Under the pieces are notes generated by a model. That model searched no databases, had not been told where the DNA came from, and saw only the letters and a program-made list of their open reading frames with translations. Below, piece by piece: positions 7,054-15,739 of a stretch of 35,369 nt of DNA (positions are counted from its first letter, which is position 1; each line of letters opens with the position of its first letter). The translations under genes were made by a program, and so were the position numbers. Source of the DNA: Spirulina subsalsa CS-330 (GTDB taxonomy: Bacteria > Cyanobacteriota > Cyanobacteriia > Cyanobacteriales > Spirulinaceae); assembly GCF_028330765.1 (NCBI RefSeq), contig NZ_JAQMTY010000295.1, forward strand, positions 1 to 35,369, in the 5' to 3' direction.

Positions 7054-10000
7054 ATGAATCATCTACAGGAATGGGCCGCGAGTGGCGTGGATCATGAACT
7101 CACCCAATTAAACGTCCGTGCGTTAACCGGCAATAGTAGCTACGATTATTTGTTCTATGCCGACACGCTGCCCCGCCGGAATGATGGGCGATTGCGCGAT
7201 CGCATCCTCAACCGTTACCACCATTTAGACCAAGGCGGCTGGTGGTGTTCTGGGGTGGATCTGCTCACCGGCAACGAAGACCTTTGGGGCTGTTTTAAAC
7301 CGATTACCCCGCGCCACAGTGCCGATCGCCGCAAAGTGATCAAGTACGAACACCCGCCCCAGGCTGAAACGGGAGTGTTCGCCCTGCGGGTTCCCCTCCA
7401 CATCGCCCAAAAAATCGCCGCTCGTTATGATCATCCCTACGATGCCGCTACCCATTCGGATACCGCGTTTTGGCAATGGTTCGCTGATCATCCTGATATT
7501 CCCCTGTGTTTAACTGAAGGGGCGAAAAAGGCCGGGGCATTGCTCACCGCTGGGTTTGCGGCGATCGCCCTGCCGGGAGTCAATGGCGGCTATCGTACCC
7601 CCCGCAATGATCACGGAGAACGCACGGGGCGATCGCGCCTCATCCCCCAACTGGCCAAACTCGCCCAACGCCGCCCGGTGTACATCGTCTTCGACCAAGA
7701 CCGCAAACCCCACACGATCAAAGCCGTCAACGCCGCGATCCGCCAAACCGCCTATCTCCTCGATCAGCAAGATTGTGAGGTGCGGATTGTGTCCTGGGAT
7801 GCCCAAGATGGTAAAGGTGTCGATGATCTGATTGCCCAGATGGGCCAAGCCCAATTTGAAGCCGCCTATCGTGAGGCGCTGCCCTTTGAAACCTGGAAGG
7901 CCACCACCTTCACCCAACTCACCCACCCGGCCCAAATTTCCCTCAACGATCGCTACATTCCCCCCCTCAGCATTCCCCACCAAGCCCAATTAATTGGGAT
8001 TAAATCCCCCAAGGGAACCGGCAAAACCCAGTTTTTAGAGAAAGTGGTAGCCGATGCGATCGCCCGTCACCAATGGGTGCTCGTCATCGGTCACCGCGTC
8101 CGCCTCGTGGAAGACCTCTGCCAACGGTTCGGCCTCCAATACATCAGCGAAGTCCAAACCCACCCCGACGGCTCCACCGGCGGTTATGGTCTCTGCATTG
8201 ATTCACTGCATCCCCATTCCCGCGCCAGTTTTAACGCCGCCGACTGGCAAGATGGCGTGGTGATTATTGATGAAATTGAGCAAGTCCTCTGGCATGGCTT
8301 AAACTCCAGCACCTGTAGCGGCAACCGCGTCGCCATCTTAAAATCCTTCAAAACCCTGATGCAAAACGTCTTGGGGGGGCGGGGTCAGGTCTATGTGGCC
8401 GATGCGGATCTCAGCGATGTATCCATTGACTACCTTCGATCCCTCGCGGGGGTGGATTTGACCCCGTTCATCGTCGAAAACCGTTGGCAACCCACCACCG
8501 AAGCCTGGGACGTTTATCACTATTCCGACCCCACCCCCGATCGCCTCGTTCACGATCTAGAGCAGCACATTCGGGACGGCGGCAAGCCCTTCGTCTGTCT
8601 ATCGGCGCAAAAAGTGCGCAGCCAATGGGGAACCTCCAACCTCGAAGCCTATCTGTGCCAACAGTTTCCCACCCTGAAAATCCTCCGCATTGATTCGGAA
8701 TCCCTCGCCGATGCTACCCATCCCGCCGCCCAATGTTTGGAGCAACTTGATGTTCTCTTGCAGCAGTATGATGTGGTGCTAACCAGTCCCTGTTTGGAAA
8801 CGGGGGTGAGTATTGATCTGCGGGGACATTTCACCTCGGTGTGGGGGATTGCCCAGGGGGTGCAGGCGGAAAATTCGGTGCGGCAGGCCTTGAGTCGGGT
8901 GCGGGAAAATGTGTCGCGGCATCTGTGGATCGCGCCCTTTGGGTTTAATACGGTGGGGAATGGGTCTACGTCGATCGCCTCTCTCCTCGATTCTGGGCAA
9001 CGCCTCACCCAACTGAATATCCGCCTCTTGCAACAGTCGGATCTCACGGGGTTAGATGATCTTGAAACGGGGTTTCAGGCGGAATCGTTGCTCTGTTGGG
9101 CGCAGTTGGCGGTGCGGGTCAATGCGGCGATGACCCACTACCGCGATCGCGTTTTAGCGGCACTCCGGGGCGAAGGCCATCACCTGATCCCGGTGCTGGA
9201 ACCCTTGCCCCTGCCAGAGACGACGGCAGACGGTGACCCAGAGCCTAGCCCCTCCTTGGGGGATGTGGTGGCGGAGGTGCGCGATCGCAACTATCACGAC
9301 GAATGTAGTGCGATCGCCACCGCTGCCGACCTCACCACCCCCGACTATCAACACCTCAAAAAACAACTGGTCAAAACCCCAGAGCAACGCCGCCAAGTGC
9401 GCAAACATGACCTCAAACTCCGCTACGGCATTGAAGTCACGCCGGATCTCGTGGAACGGGATGACCATGGCTGGTATCAACAACTGCGCCTCCATTACTA
9501 CCTCACCCTGGGCCGTCCCTACCTGACGGAACGGGATGCGAACCTCGCCCAACAGATGATCTTGCAGGGAGATGGGGCCATTTTTGCGCCGGACTTTAAT
9601 CGGTCGCAGTTGGGGGCGGTGATTGGCACGCTTGATGTTTTAGGAATTTCAACGCTGTTGAACAATCCCCAGCGCCAGCTTCGCAACACCGACGCGGATT
9701 TAGTGGCGCTGCAACAGTTAGCGATCGCCAATCGCACCTTCATCAAAGCCGCTCTTGGGGTCGGCATTGCCAAAAATTCCAGTGCGGTCTTGATTTTGCG
9801 GCGTTGTTTAGAACAATTGGGCTATGGGGTGCAGTGCATCAAGTGCGAAGGCCAACGCATCCCCGGCAAAACCAAACGCAGCCGCAGTAAGCGCATCCGC
9901 GTCTACCAAATCGAACCCCCCAACGATGGCCGCGCTGCCGTCTTCGCCGCCTGGCTCCAACGCGAAACCCCCTGCGACCCCGACGGCTGGCCGGAACAAC

Positions 10001-10062
10001 CGTCATCCCTAGGCCTCGCGCCATCAGATGAGGGCTATGAACAGTTAAGCCTCTTCGCGTGA
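7054..10062 (+). CDS. CyRepA1-type plasmid replication protein (TOPRIM primase plus helicase)
   Basis: The protein has 1002 aa and matches the architecture of the cyanobacterial plasmid initiator family CyRepA1 (such as Slr7037 of Synechocystis plasmid pSYSA). The N-terminal DUF3854/TOPRIM domain shows E155 in LCLTEGAKKAGALL and the D214-x-D216 pair in YIVFDQD, then GKGVDDLI (253-260). A P-loop helicase domain follows, with Walker A SPKGTGKT (318-325) and Walker B VVIIDEIEQ (402-410). A later VRQALSRVRE segment resembles a helicase arginine-finger region. All key residues are intact, so it could be functional. It lies among chromosomal core genes, so it is either an integrated plasmid relic or a chromosomally maintained homologue. 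A candidate binding site lies at 6997-7014. Confidence 0.85.
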   Translation: MNHLQEWAASGVDHELTQLNVRALTGNSSYDYLFYADTLPRRNDGRLRDRILNRYHHLDQGGWWCSGVDLLTGNEDLWGCFKPITPRHSADRRKVIKYEHPPQAETGVFALRVPLHIAQKIAARYDHPYDAATHSDTAFWQWFADHPDIPLCLTEGAKKAGALLTAGFAAIALPGVNGGYRTPRNDHGERTGRSRLIPQLAKLAQRRPVYIVFDQDRKPHTIKAVNAAIRQTAYLLDQQDCEVRIVSWDAQDGKGVDDLIAQMGQAQFEAAYREALPFETWKATTFTQLTHPAQISLNDRYIPPLSIPHQAQLIGIKSPKGTGKTQFLEKVVADAIARHQWVLVIGHRVRLVEDLCQRFGLQYISEVQTHPDGSTGGYGLCIDSLHPHSRASFNAADWQDGVVIIDEIEQVLWHGLNSSTCSGNRVAILKSFKTLMQNVLGGRGQVYVADADLSDVSIDYLRSLAGVDLTPFIVENRWQPTTEAWDVYHYSDPTPDRLVHDLEQHIRDGGKPFVCLSAQKVRSQWGTSNLEAYLCQQFPTLKILRIDSESLADATHPAAQCLEQLDVLLQQYDVVLTSPCLETGVSIDLRGHFTSVWGIAQGVQAENSVRQALSRVRENVSRHLWIAPFGFNTVGNGSTSIASLLDSGQRLTQLNIRLLQQSDLTGLDDLETGFQAESLLCWAQLAVRVNAAMTHYRDRVLAALRGEGHHLIPVLEPLPLPETTADGDPEPSPSLGDVVAEVRDRNYHDECSAIATAADLTTPDYQHLKKQLVKTPEQRRQVRKHDLKLRYGIEVTPDLVERDDHGWYQQLRLHYYLTLGRPYLTERDANLAQQMILQGDGAIFAPDFNRSQLGAVIGTLDVLGISTLLNNPQRQLRNTDADLVALQQLAIANRTFIKAALGVGIAKNSSAVLILRRCLEQLGYGVQCIKCEGQRIPGKTKRSRSKRIRVYQIEPPNDGRAAVFAAWLQRETPCDPDGWPEQPSSLGLAPSDEGYEQLSLFA

Positions 10063-10102
10063 GCGACTGCTGATCCATAACGTGCAAATGTTGACCTACC
10101 TG

Positions 10103-10187
10103 CAATTGCTCCCCCTAATTAGGGCAGCGAGCTAGAAGCTCGCACTCCAGGGAATGACAGCAATTGGTAGTGTGAGCCTCTGGCTCA
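10103..10187. repeat. Clustered inverted repeats between convergent genes
   Basis: The space between the replication-protein gene and bioF holds three nested or adjacent inverted repeats. GCGAGCT and AGCTCGC are separated by AGA (10127-10143). TGAGCC and GGCTCA are separated by TCT (10173-10187). CAATTGCT (10103-10110) pairs with AGCAATTG (10159-10166). Because both genes end here, the structures could act as a bidirectional terminator, but no clear T-tract follows either hairpin. They also look like REP-type intergenic repeats. Confidence 0.6.
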
Positions 10188-10203
10188 TTCCTGCTCCGAT
10201 CGC

Positions 10204-11352
10204 TCACCCCGGCAACGCCTGCCGCACTTGTTCTAACTGGGCCGGCGTATGGGTGGCCATCACCGAAAAGCGGAGGCGACTGGTGGGAACGGTGGGGGGA
10301 CGAATGGCGGGGACGAAAATGCCGCGATCGCTCAACTGGGCCGACATCTGTAACGCCGCTGCGGGACTCGCCATCTTCGCACAGAGAATCGGGGATTCCG
10401 AGGGGAGCAGGTCAAACGTTGCCCCTAGAATGTCTCGCAATTGGGCCACATTGCGCCAGAGGTGCGATCGCCGTTCCGGTTCTGTCTTCACCACCTGCAC
10501 CGCTGCCAACGCCGCCGCCGTATCCCCCGGCGATAGCCCCGTCGTATAGATCCAACTGGGGGCCCGATTGCGCAGAAAATCAATCACCAACGCCGACCCC
10601 GCCACATACCCCCCCAAACTCCCCAGAGCCTTACTCAGCGTCCCCACCTGAATCAACGGCTGTCCTGTACAACCAAAATGCTCCACCACCCCCGCCCCCG
10701 TTGCTCCCATCACCCCCGTCCCATGGGCTTCATCCACCAACACCATCGCGTCATAGTCTCGCCCCAGGGAGAGAATACCCGGCAACGGGCAGAGATCCCC
10801 ATCCATACTAAAGACGCTATCGGCGGTGATCAGGCAGCGGCGATGGTGGGGGCGGTGCTGCTCCAATTGGGCGGCCAGATCCGCGAGATCATTATGGGCA
10901 AAATCAATCACCGTCGCGCCGCTCAGAGTTGCCCCGGCCTTGAGGCTGGAATGGTTATACTGATCGCCCACAATCAAATCCCGTGGGCCCATCAACGCCG
11001 CGATCGCCCCCAGATTGGCCAAATAACCAGAGCTAAACACAAGGGCGGCTTCGGTCTGCTTGAGAGCGGCGATCGCGGTTTCGAGGGCCTGATGAATCTC
11101 CCGCTGGCCACTGGTGAGGCGCGATCCCGTGCTGCCCGTCCCATAGGTGCGCACCGCCGCGATCGCCGCCGCGATCAGCCGTTCATCCCCCGCCAACCCC
11201 AGATAATCATTACTGGCAAAATTGAGCAGCGATCGCCCCTCCAGAGCAATCATCGGCCCCGCCTTCCCCGCCAACGGCTTCACCGCCCGATGCCACTGCG
11301 CCCGCCGAATCGTCGCCAAGGATTTTTCCAACCATCCATAAGGGTCAGCCAT
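10204..11352 (-). CDS. bioF: 8-amino-7-oxononanoate synthase (biotin synthesis)
   Basis: The protein has 382 aa and is a fold-type I PLP enzyme of the alpha-oxoamine synthase family. It condenses pimeloyl-ACP (or -CoA) with alanine in the first committed step of biotin ring assembly. Family marks are [14 protein letters not shown] (42-55), [12 protein letters not shown] (71-82), the [10 protein letters not shown] segment with D207, and the PLP-binding lysine K241 in [13 protein letters not shown]. Length is normal and ATG 11352 is well placed. The related enzymes KBL and serine palmitoyltransferase share these motifs, but the overall pattern and length fit BioF best. No other bio gene is adjacent. 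It is followed by the inverted-repeat cluster and converges on the replication-protein gene. Confidence 0.92.
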   Translation of the reverse strand: MADPYGWLEKSLATIRRAQWHRAVKPLAGKAGPMIALEGRSLLNFASNDYLGLAGDERLIAAAIAAVRTYGTGSTGSRLTSGQREIHQALETAIAALKQTEAALVFSSGYLANLGAIAALMGPRDLIVGDQYNHSSLKAGATLSGATVIDFAHNDLADLAAQLEQHRPHHRRCLITADSVFSMDGDLCPLPGILSLGRDYDAMVLVDEAHGTGVMGATGAGVVEHFGCTGQPLIQVGTLSKALGSLGGYVAGSALVIDFLRNRAPSWIYTTGLSPGDTAAALAAVQVVKTEPERRSHLWRNVAQLRDILGATFDLLPSESPILCAKMASPAAALQMSAQLSDRGIFVPAIRPPTVPTSRLRFSVMATHTPAQLEQVRQALPG

Positions 11353-11397
11353 GCCCGTTAAAAGAACTCCTCTACCTCACAACCTATCGATCGCATT

Positions 11398-11673
11398 CTA
11401 GGGGCCGGAGAACACGGCCGCTTCCACATCGTTGCGACTGAGGGAATATTTAAACGATCGCACAATATCCTTCATCCCTTCCCCCGCATCGATGTAGCGC
11501 ACCGATACTTCTTCGACTTCTAAGAGAATTTCCGCTTGCCAGGTGGGACAGGCGATCGTCCAGCGGTTGAGTTGGTCGCGGTCTTGGTGACAGCCCATGG
11601 TGGTGAGCCACTGTTCGAGGGCGGGGAGGGGGTGGTTATAGAGGGGAGTTTCGGGGGTGGGTAGGGCAGTCAT
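11398..11673 (-). CDS. DUF3143 family protein
   Basis: The small soluble protein has 91 aa and resembles the cyanobacterial DUF3143 family, which has no assigned function. Recognisable parts are the NHPLPALEQWLTTMGC start, the WTIACPTWQAEILLEVEEVSVRYID strand segment, and the FKYSLSRNDVEAAVFSGP C-terminus. It lies 15 bases downstream of the J-domain gene on the same strand. DUF3143 and this kind of J-domain gene are commonly neighbours in cyanobacteria, so a shared transcript and a linked role are likely. No catalytic motif or membrane segment is visible. Confidence 0.8.
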   Translation of the reverse strand: MTALPTPETPLYNHPLPALEQWLTTMGCHQDRDQLNRWTIACPTWQAEILLEVEEVSVRYIDAGEGMKDIVRSFKYSLSRNDVEAAVFSGP

Positions 11674-11688
11674 GGGTTCGGTCTTGAG

Positions 11689-12171
11689 TTACGGGGTGGG
11701 CAGTTGAAACGCGGTATCTCCTTGGGCGAGACCAACGGCGATCGCGACGAGCAAACAACCGAGAAACGTCACCCCTAAGATACAGAGGGCGAAGAGTTCC
11801 CCGGAGGATAGGGGGCGATCGCTGGGGTCGAGATAGGCCGATCGGGGCCAATCTTGATCCGCAGCATCTGACCAATCGGGGGGATCGGGCTGAATCACGT
11901 TCCAGCGAGAATAGCCAATTTGAGCATCATAGAGCAAACGGCGTTGGGGATTGCTCAGGGTGGCGTAGGCTTCGTTGAGTTGTTGAAACTTGGCCGTGGC
12001 CACGGCTTGGGGTAATTCGGTGGTGTCGGGGTGGTATTTTTTGCTCAAGTCTCGATAGGTGCGCCGGATTTCGAGCACCGATGCAGAGGGATGAATCCCC
12101 AAGATCCCATAGTAGCTGTTGAGAATTCGGGTTTCTGGGGTGGGCGGGCGATGATCAGACTCTGAGGCCAT
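11689..12171 (-). CDS. J-domain protein with C-terminal membrane anchor
   Basis: The protein has 160 aa. The J domain covers about residues 19-83 (YYGILGIHPSASVLEIRRTY) and has the essential HPD at 47-49, so it should stimulate the ATPase of an Hsp70/DnaK. It lacks the Gly/Phe and zinc-finger regions of true DnaJ. A single transmembrane helix lies near the C-terminus (about 125-150, ALCILGVTFLGCLLVAIAVG), placing the J domain at the cytoplasmic face of a membrane. It precedes the DUF3143 gene by 15 bases. The S9 peptidase gene is divergent upstream. It probably recruits DnaK to a membrane client, but the client is unknown. Confidence 0.85.
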   Translation of the reverse strand: MASESDHRPPTPETRILNSYYGILGIHPSASVLEIRRTYRDLSKKYHPDTTELPQAVATAKFQQLNEAYATLSNPQRRLLYDAQIGYSRWNVIQPDPPDWSDAADQDWPRSAYLDPSDRPLSSGELFALCILGVTFLGCLLVAIAVGLAQGDTAFQLPTP

Positions 12172-12379
12172 AGCAACAACAGAAAATTCTGACCTATTCT
12201 AACGACGATCGCCCCGTCTCGGTTGAGCAGGGCCCGGTGGCGATCGCCGTCGCTGCCCTGAGGGTGGGAGATCTTCTCGATCTGAATATTCTGTGGAATC
12301 AAGCTCACTACCGAGGGACAATCCCCCGTAGAATATTGGCCAGTCATGCTTTGATCGTTCCTGATTCCTAAAAACCCCT

Positions 12380-14293
12380 ATGAATACGGCTCCCTTTGGT
12401 ACGTGGCAATCTCCGATTACGTCTGATTTGATTGTGTCGAGTTCCATCGGGTTGGGAGGAGTCGCCCTCGATGGAGAGGCTTTGTATTGGGTGGAAAGTC
12501 GGCCCTCGGAAGGGGGGCGGACGGTGATTGTGCAAGCCCAGGGAGAGCAGGATTGCACGCCAGCGCCGTTTAATGTGCGATCGCGGGTTCATGAATACGG
12601 CGGCGGTGCGTCGTTAATTGCCGATGGGGTGATTTATTTTGTCAATTTTGCCGATCAACGCATCTATCGCCACGCGCCGGGGGCAGAACCCCAACCCCTC
12701 ACCCCAGAAAATCAGCACCGCTACGCTGAAATGCAACTGGATCGCGATCGCAACCGCCTCATTGCCGTGGGCGAAGACCACAGCCAAGGCGGCCACGAGC
12801 CGCGCAATTTACTGGTCAGTATTGACCTCGCCACCGGAGCCGTTACCCCCATCGTCACCGGCAGCGATTTCTACGCCTCGCCCCGTCTCAGTCCCGATGG
12901 CTCACGCCTGGCCTGGGTGGATTGGCATCATCCCCAAATGCCCTGGGACGGGACACAGCTTTGGGTGGCGGAATTTGACGCGCCGGGAAAATTGGGGCTA
13001 CCGCGCCGCGTGGCGGGGAGCAAGACCGAATCGATCTGTGCGCCGTTGTGGTCACCGGATGGGGTGCTATATTTTGTCAGCGATCGCAATAATTGGTGGA
13101 ATCTGTATCGCGATCAGGGCGGGATTGAGCTTGTTTATGAACAGGCGGCAGAATTTGGCTACCCCCATTGGGTCTTTGGTGTGCAGCCCTACCGCTTTCG
13201 AGATGCCCAGAACCTGATTTGCACCTATAGCCAAAACGGCCAGGACTACCTCGCTCAGTTGGATCTCCGCAGCGGCACATTAACCCCGGTCGATCTACCC
13301 TTTACGAGTTTGGGATCGCTGCAAATTAGCGGCGATGTGGTCTATGCGATCGCCGGTTCCCCCACCCAACCCACCCAACTGATCCGCCTCGACCTCACCA
13401 GCGGCGCGTATCAAACCCTGAAAAGCGCCAGCAGCCTCACCGTTGACCCCGGCTATCTCTCCAGCCCAGAAGCGATCGCCTTTCCCACCACCGACGGCCA
13501 AACCGCCCACGCCTGGTATTACCCCCCCCAAAACCAAGACTACACCGCCCCCGACGGCGAACGCCCGCCCCTCCTGGTGAAAAGCCACGGCGGGCCCACC
13601 GCCGCCGCCTCAGCCACCCTCAACCTGCGGATTCAATATTGGACGAGTCGCGGCTTTGCCTATGTGGATGTGAACTATGGCGGCAGCACCGGCTACGGAC
13701 GCGCCTATCGTCAACGCTTAAACGGCAATTGGGGGATTGTGGATGTGGATGACTGTACGAATGTGGCGGTTTATCTTGCCGAGCAGGGCCGAGTGGATCG
13801 CGAACGGTTAGCGATCGCCGGCGGCAGTGCGGGCGGCTACACCACCCTCGCGGCCTTGACGTTTAAAGATGTGTTCAAAGCCGGCGCGAGCTACTACGGC
13901 GTGAGCGACCTCGAAGCCCTCGCGAAAGATACCCACAAGTTTGAAGCCCGCTACCTTGACGGATTGATCGGCAAATACCCCGCAGAGAAAGCCGTGTATG
14001 AAGCGCGATCGCCCATCCACCACACCGAACACCTCGCCTGTCCCGTCATCTTCTTCCAAGGCCTCGAAGACAAAGTCGTCCCCCCCAACCAAGCCGAACT
14101 CATGGTCAACGCCCTCAAAACCAAAGGTCTCCCCGTCGCCTATGTCCCCTTTGAAGGCGAACAACACGGCTTCCGCAAAGCCGAAAACATCAAACGCGCC
14201 CTCGACGGCGAATTCTACTTCTACAGCCGCGTCTTCAACTTCACCCCCGCCGATCCCCTCCCCCCCATCGAAATTGTCAATCTCCCCGACTAA
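12380..14293 (+). CDS. S9 family peptidase (prolyl oligopeptidase/acylaminoacyl peptidase-like)
   Basis: The protein has 637 aa. The N-terminal two thirds are a beta-propeller with repeated SPDG-type blades (RLSPDGSRLAWVDWH, APLWSPDGVLYFVSDR). The C-terminal third is an alpha/beta hydrolase. The catalytic triad is visible: S483 in GGSAGGYTT, D564 in LEDKVVPPNQ and H596 in GEQHGFRK. The segment HGGPTAAA forms the oxyanion region and VNYGGSTGYGRAYR is a family signature. No signal peptide is seen, so it is probably cytoplasmic and trims short peptides. The ATPase gene begins 22 bases downstream on the same strand but differs in composition. S9C-type dipeptidyl or acylaminoacyl specificity cannot be settled from sequence. 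Confidence 0.92.
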   Translation: MNTAPFGTWQSPITSDLIVSSSIGLGGVALDGEALYWVESRPSEGGRTVIVQAQGEQDCTPAPFNVRSRVHEYGGGASLIADGVIYFVNFADQRIYRHAPGAEPQPLTPENQHRYAEMQLDRDRNRLIAVGEDHSQGGHEPRNLLVSIDLATGAVTPIVTGSDFYASPRLSPDGSRLAWVDWHHPQMPWDGTQLWVAEFDAPGKLGLPRRVAGSKTESICAPLWSPDGVLYFVSDRNNWWNLYRDQGGIELVYEQAAEFGYPHWVFGVQPYRFRDAQNLICTYSQNGQDYLAQLDLRSGTLTPVDLPFTSLGSLQISGDVVYAIAGSPTQPTQLIRLDLTSGAYQTLKSASSLTVDPGYLSSPEAIAFPTTDGQTAHAWYYPPQNQDYTAPDGERPPLLVKSHGGPTAAASATLNLRIQYWTSRGFAYVDVNYGGSTGYGRAYRQRLNGNWGIVDVDDCTNVAVYLAEQGRVDRERLAIAGGSAGGYTTLAALTFKDVFKAGASYYGVSDLEALAKDTHKFEARYLDGLIGKYPAEKAVYEARSPIHHTEHLACPVIFFQGLEDKVVPPNQAELMVNALKTKGLPVAYVPFEGEQHGFRKAENIKRALDGEFYFYSRVFNFTPADPLPPIEIVNLPD

Positions 14294-14315
14294 CCCAAAA
14301 TAGAACAACTCCACC

Positions 14316-15605
14316 ATGGCCGGAATTGAAGGCATTAAAATCAAAAACTACCGCACCCTCAAAAACATCACCCTCGGCAAACTCTGGAATAGTCAAACCA
14401 AAAAATCCCTCACCCCCATGACCGCCGTGATTGGTAAAAATGGAGCGGGCAAAAGTACCCTTTTTGATGCCTTTGGGTTTTTGGCAGATTGTCTAAAAAA
14501 TGGTGTAGAAGAAGCCTGTGATGCACGGGGGCGCGGGGGATTTCAGCGTATTCGGTCTCAGGGAGAAAATGGCAGTATTGACTTTGAACTCTATTACAAA
14601 GAAGATCAAACTTCACGCCCCATCACCTATGAACTCGCCATTGATCTTGATGCATCGGGTCGGCCCTTTGTCAAAAAGGAACGACTCCGGCAGCGACGGA
14701 AGGGGCAAAAAACAGGCTGGCCGTTTTCATTTTTAATGCTCAACGAAGGAAAAGGGGTAGCCTGGAAAGGAGACGAAGAAGGACAACAAGTGAATGAAGA
14801 CCAAGAACTCTTCGATTTGATCACACTCATTGAGCAGCTTAATCAGAGTAATTCTGAAGAAAGTAAGGAAACTGAGGTCGTTGAATTGAGTGATCAGCGC
14901 CGTCTCGGTATCGCGACATTAGGCGCATTAAAGCAACACCCTCGCATTACCCTATTTCGGAGATTTATTGAAGGGTGGTATCTCAGTTACTTTACGCCTG
15001 ATGCGGCTCGTAGTTTGCCTTTGGCAGGGCCGCAAAAACATCTTAATATTCACGGCGATAATTTAGGAAATGTGGTGCAATTTATGGAGCGAGAGCATCC
15101 GCGAAAATTCCGTGCGGTGCTTGAGAGTATTTCACGAAAAATACCGGGAATTCATCAAATAAGTACAGAAAAAAGCCCCGATGGTCGGCTCTTACTGAAG
15201 TTCAATGATAAAGGGTTTGATGATCCGTTCTATGTTCAGCAGATGTCGGATGGAACATTAAAAGTTTTTGCTTATTTACTCCTGTTAGAAGATCCATCGC
15301 CCCCCCCATTTATTTGCATTGAAGAACCGGAAAACGGTTTGTATCATAAGTTACTCGAAACCTTGGCTCAGGAATTTCGGAACCATGCCACCGGAAGAAA
15401 GGGGGGGTCTCAAGTTTTTATTACAACACATCAGCCCTATTTTGTGGATGCGCTACAACCGGATGAAGTTTGGGTTCTTGAGAAAGGAGAGGATGGGTTT
15501 TCAAGAATGAAGCGGGCTAGCGATGATCCTTTAATTCAGAGTTTTGTGGATCAGGGTCTGCCTTTAGGTGGGCTTTGGTATAGTGATTACCTAGACTCAA
15601 GATAA
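14316..15605 (+). CDS. AAA/ABC-type ATPase (AAA_21, OLD/AbiL-like), partner of the downstream TOPRIM-like protein
   Basis: The protein has 429 aa and an SMC/Rad50-like ATPase head of the kind found in OLD, RecF-like and abortive-infection proteins. It opens with IKIKNYRTLKNITL, then Walker A GKNGAGKST (40-48). An insert of about 150 residues with acidic, low-complexity stretches (near 150-190) precedes the ABC signature MSDGTLK (from 310). Walker B FICIEEPENGL follows (332-342, E336 and E337), then the H-loop His372 in FITTHQPYF. There is no fused nuclease domain. A separate TOPRIM-like protein is encoded 134 bases downstream, the arrangement seen in PARIS- and AbiL-type systems. I found no HIP1 octamer inside this gene, unlike its neighbours, which suggests later acquisition. 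Confidence 0.85.
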   Translation: MAGIEGIKIKNYRTLKNITLGKLWNSQTKKSLTPMTAVIGKNGAGKSTLFDAFGFLADCLKNGVEEACDARGRGGFQRIRSQGENGSIDFELYYKEDQTSRPITYELAIDLDASGRPFVKKERLRQRRKGQKTGWPFSFLMLNEGKGVAWKGDEEGQQVNEDQELFDLITLIEQLNQSNSEESKETEVVELSDQRRLGIATLGALKQHPRITLFRRFIEGWYLSYFTPDAARSLPLAGPQKHLNIHGDNLGNVVQFMEREHPRKFRAVLESISRKIPGIHQISTEKSPDGRLLLKFNDKGFDDPFYVQQMSDGTLKVFAYLLLLEDPSPPPFICIEEPENGLYHKLLETLAQEFRNHATGRKGGSQVFITTHQPYFVDALQPDEVWVLEKGEDGFSRMKRASDDPLIQSFVDQGLPLGGLWYSDYLDSR

Positions 15606-15618
15606 TGTATAGTAATCC

Positions 15619-15698
15619 TATTTGATTCATGAACAGGCAAGGGGCTTAAGCCCCTTGTTATTTGATTTATGAACAGGCAAAGGGCTTAAGCCCCTTGT
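15619..15698. repeat. Tandem duplication of a 40-bp unit carrying the CAAGGGG palindrome
   Basis: Unit 1 (15619-15658) and unit 2 (15659-15698) are direct copies differing at only two positions. Each has TATTTGATTYATGAACAGG followed by the dispersed palindrome CAAGGGGCTTAAGCCCCTTG (15638-15657; the second copy at 15678-15697 has one change). The pair fills the gap between the ATPase and TOPRIM-like genes. Two strong hairpins in this position could reduce read-through or protect the upstream message. Confidence 0.85.
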
Positions 15699-15739
15699 TG
15701 ATGAGGAGATAAGATCTTCGATTGATTTAGGATCGCTAT

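Noticed and set aside
10678..11361. 227-aa plus-strand frame
   Set aside because: It is antisense to bioF, whose PLP motifs are intact. The composition is that of a shadow frame.
12172..12379. Minus-strand frames upstream of the S9 peptidase
   Set aside because: They overlap the divergent promoter region and the peptidase 5' end. They are Arg/Pro/Ser-rich with no motif.
13808..14344. 178-aa minus-strand frame
   Set aside because: It is antisense to the catalytic domain of the S9 peptidase and rich in F, G, V and E, as expected for a shadow.
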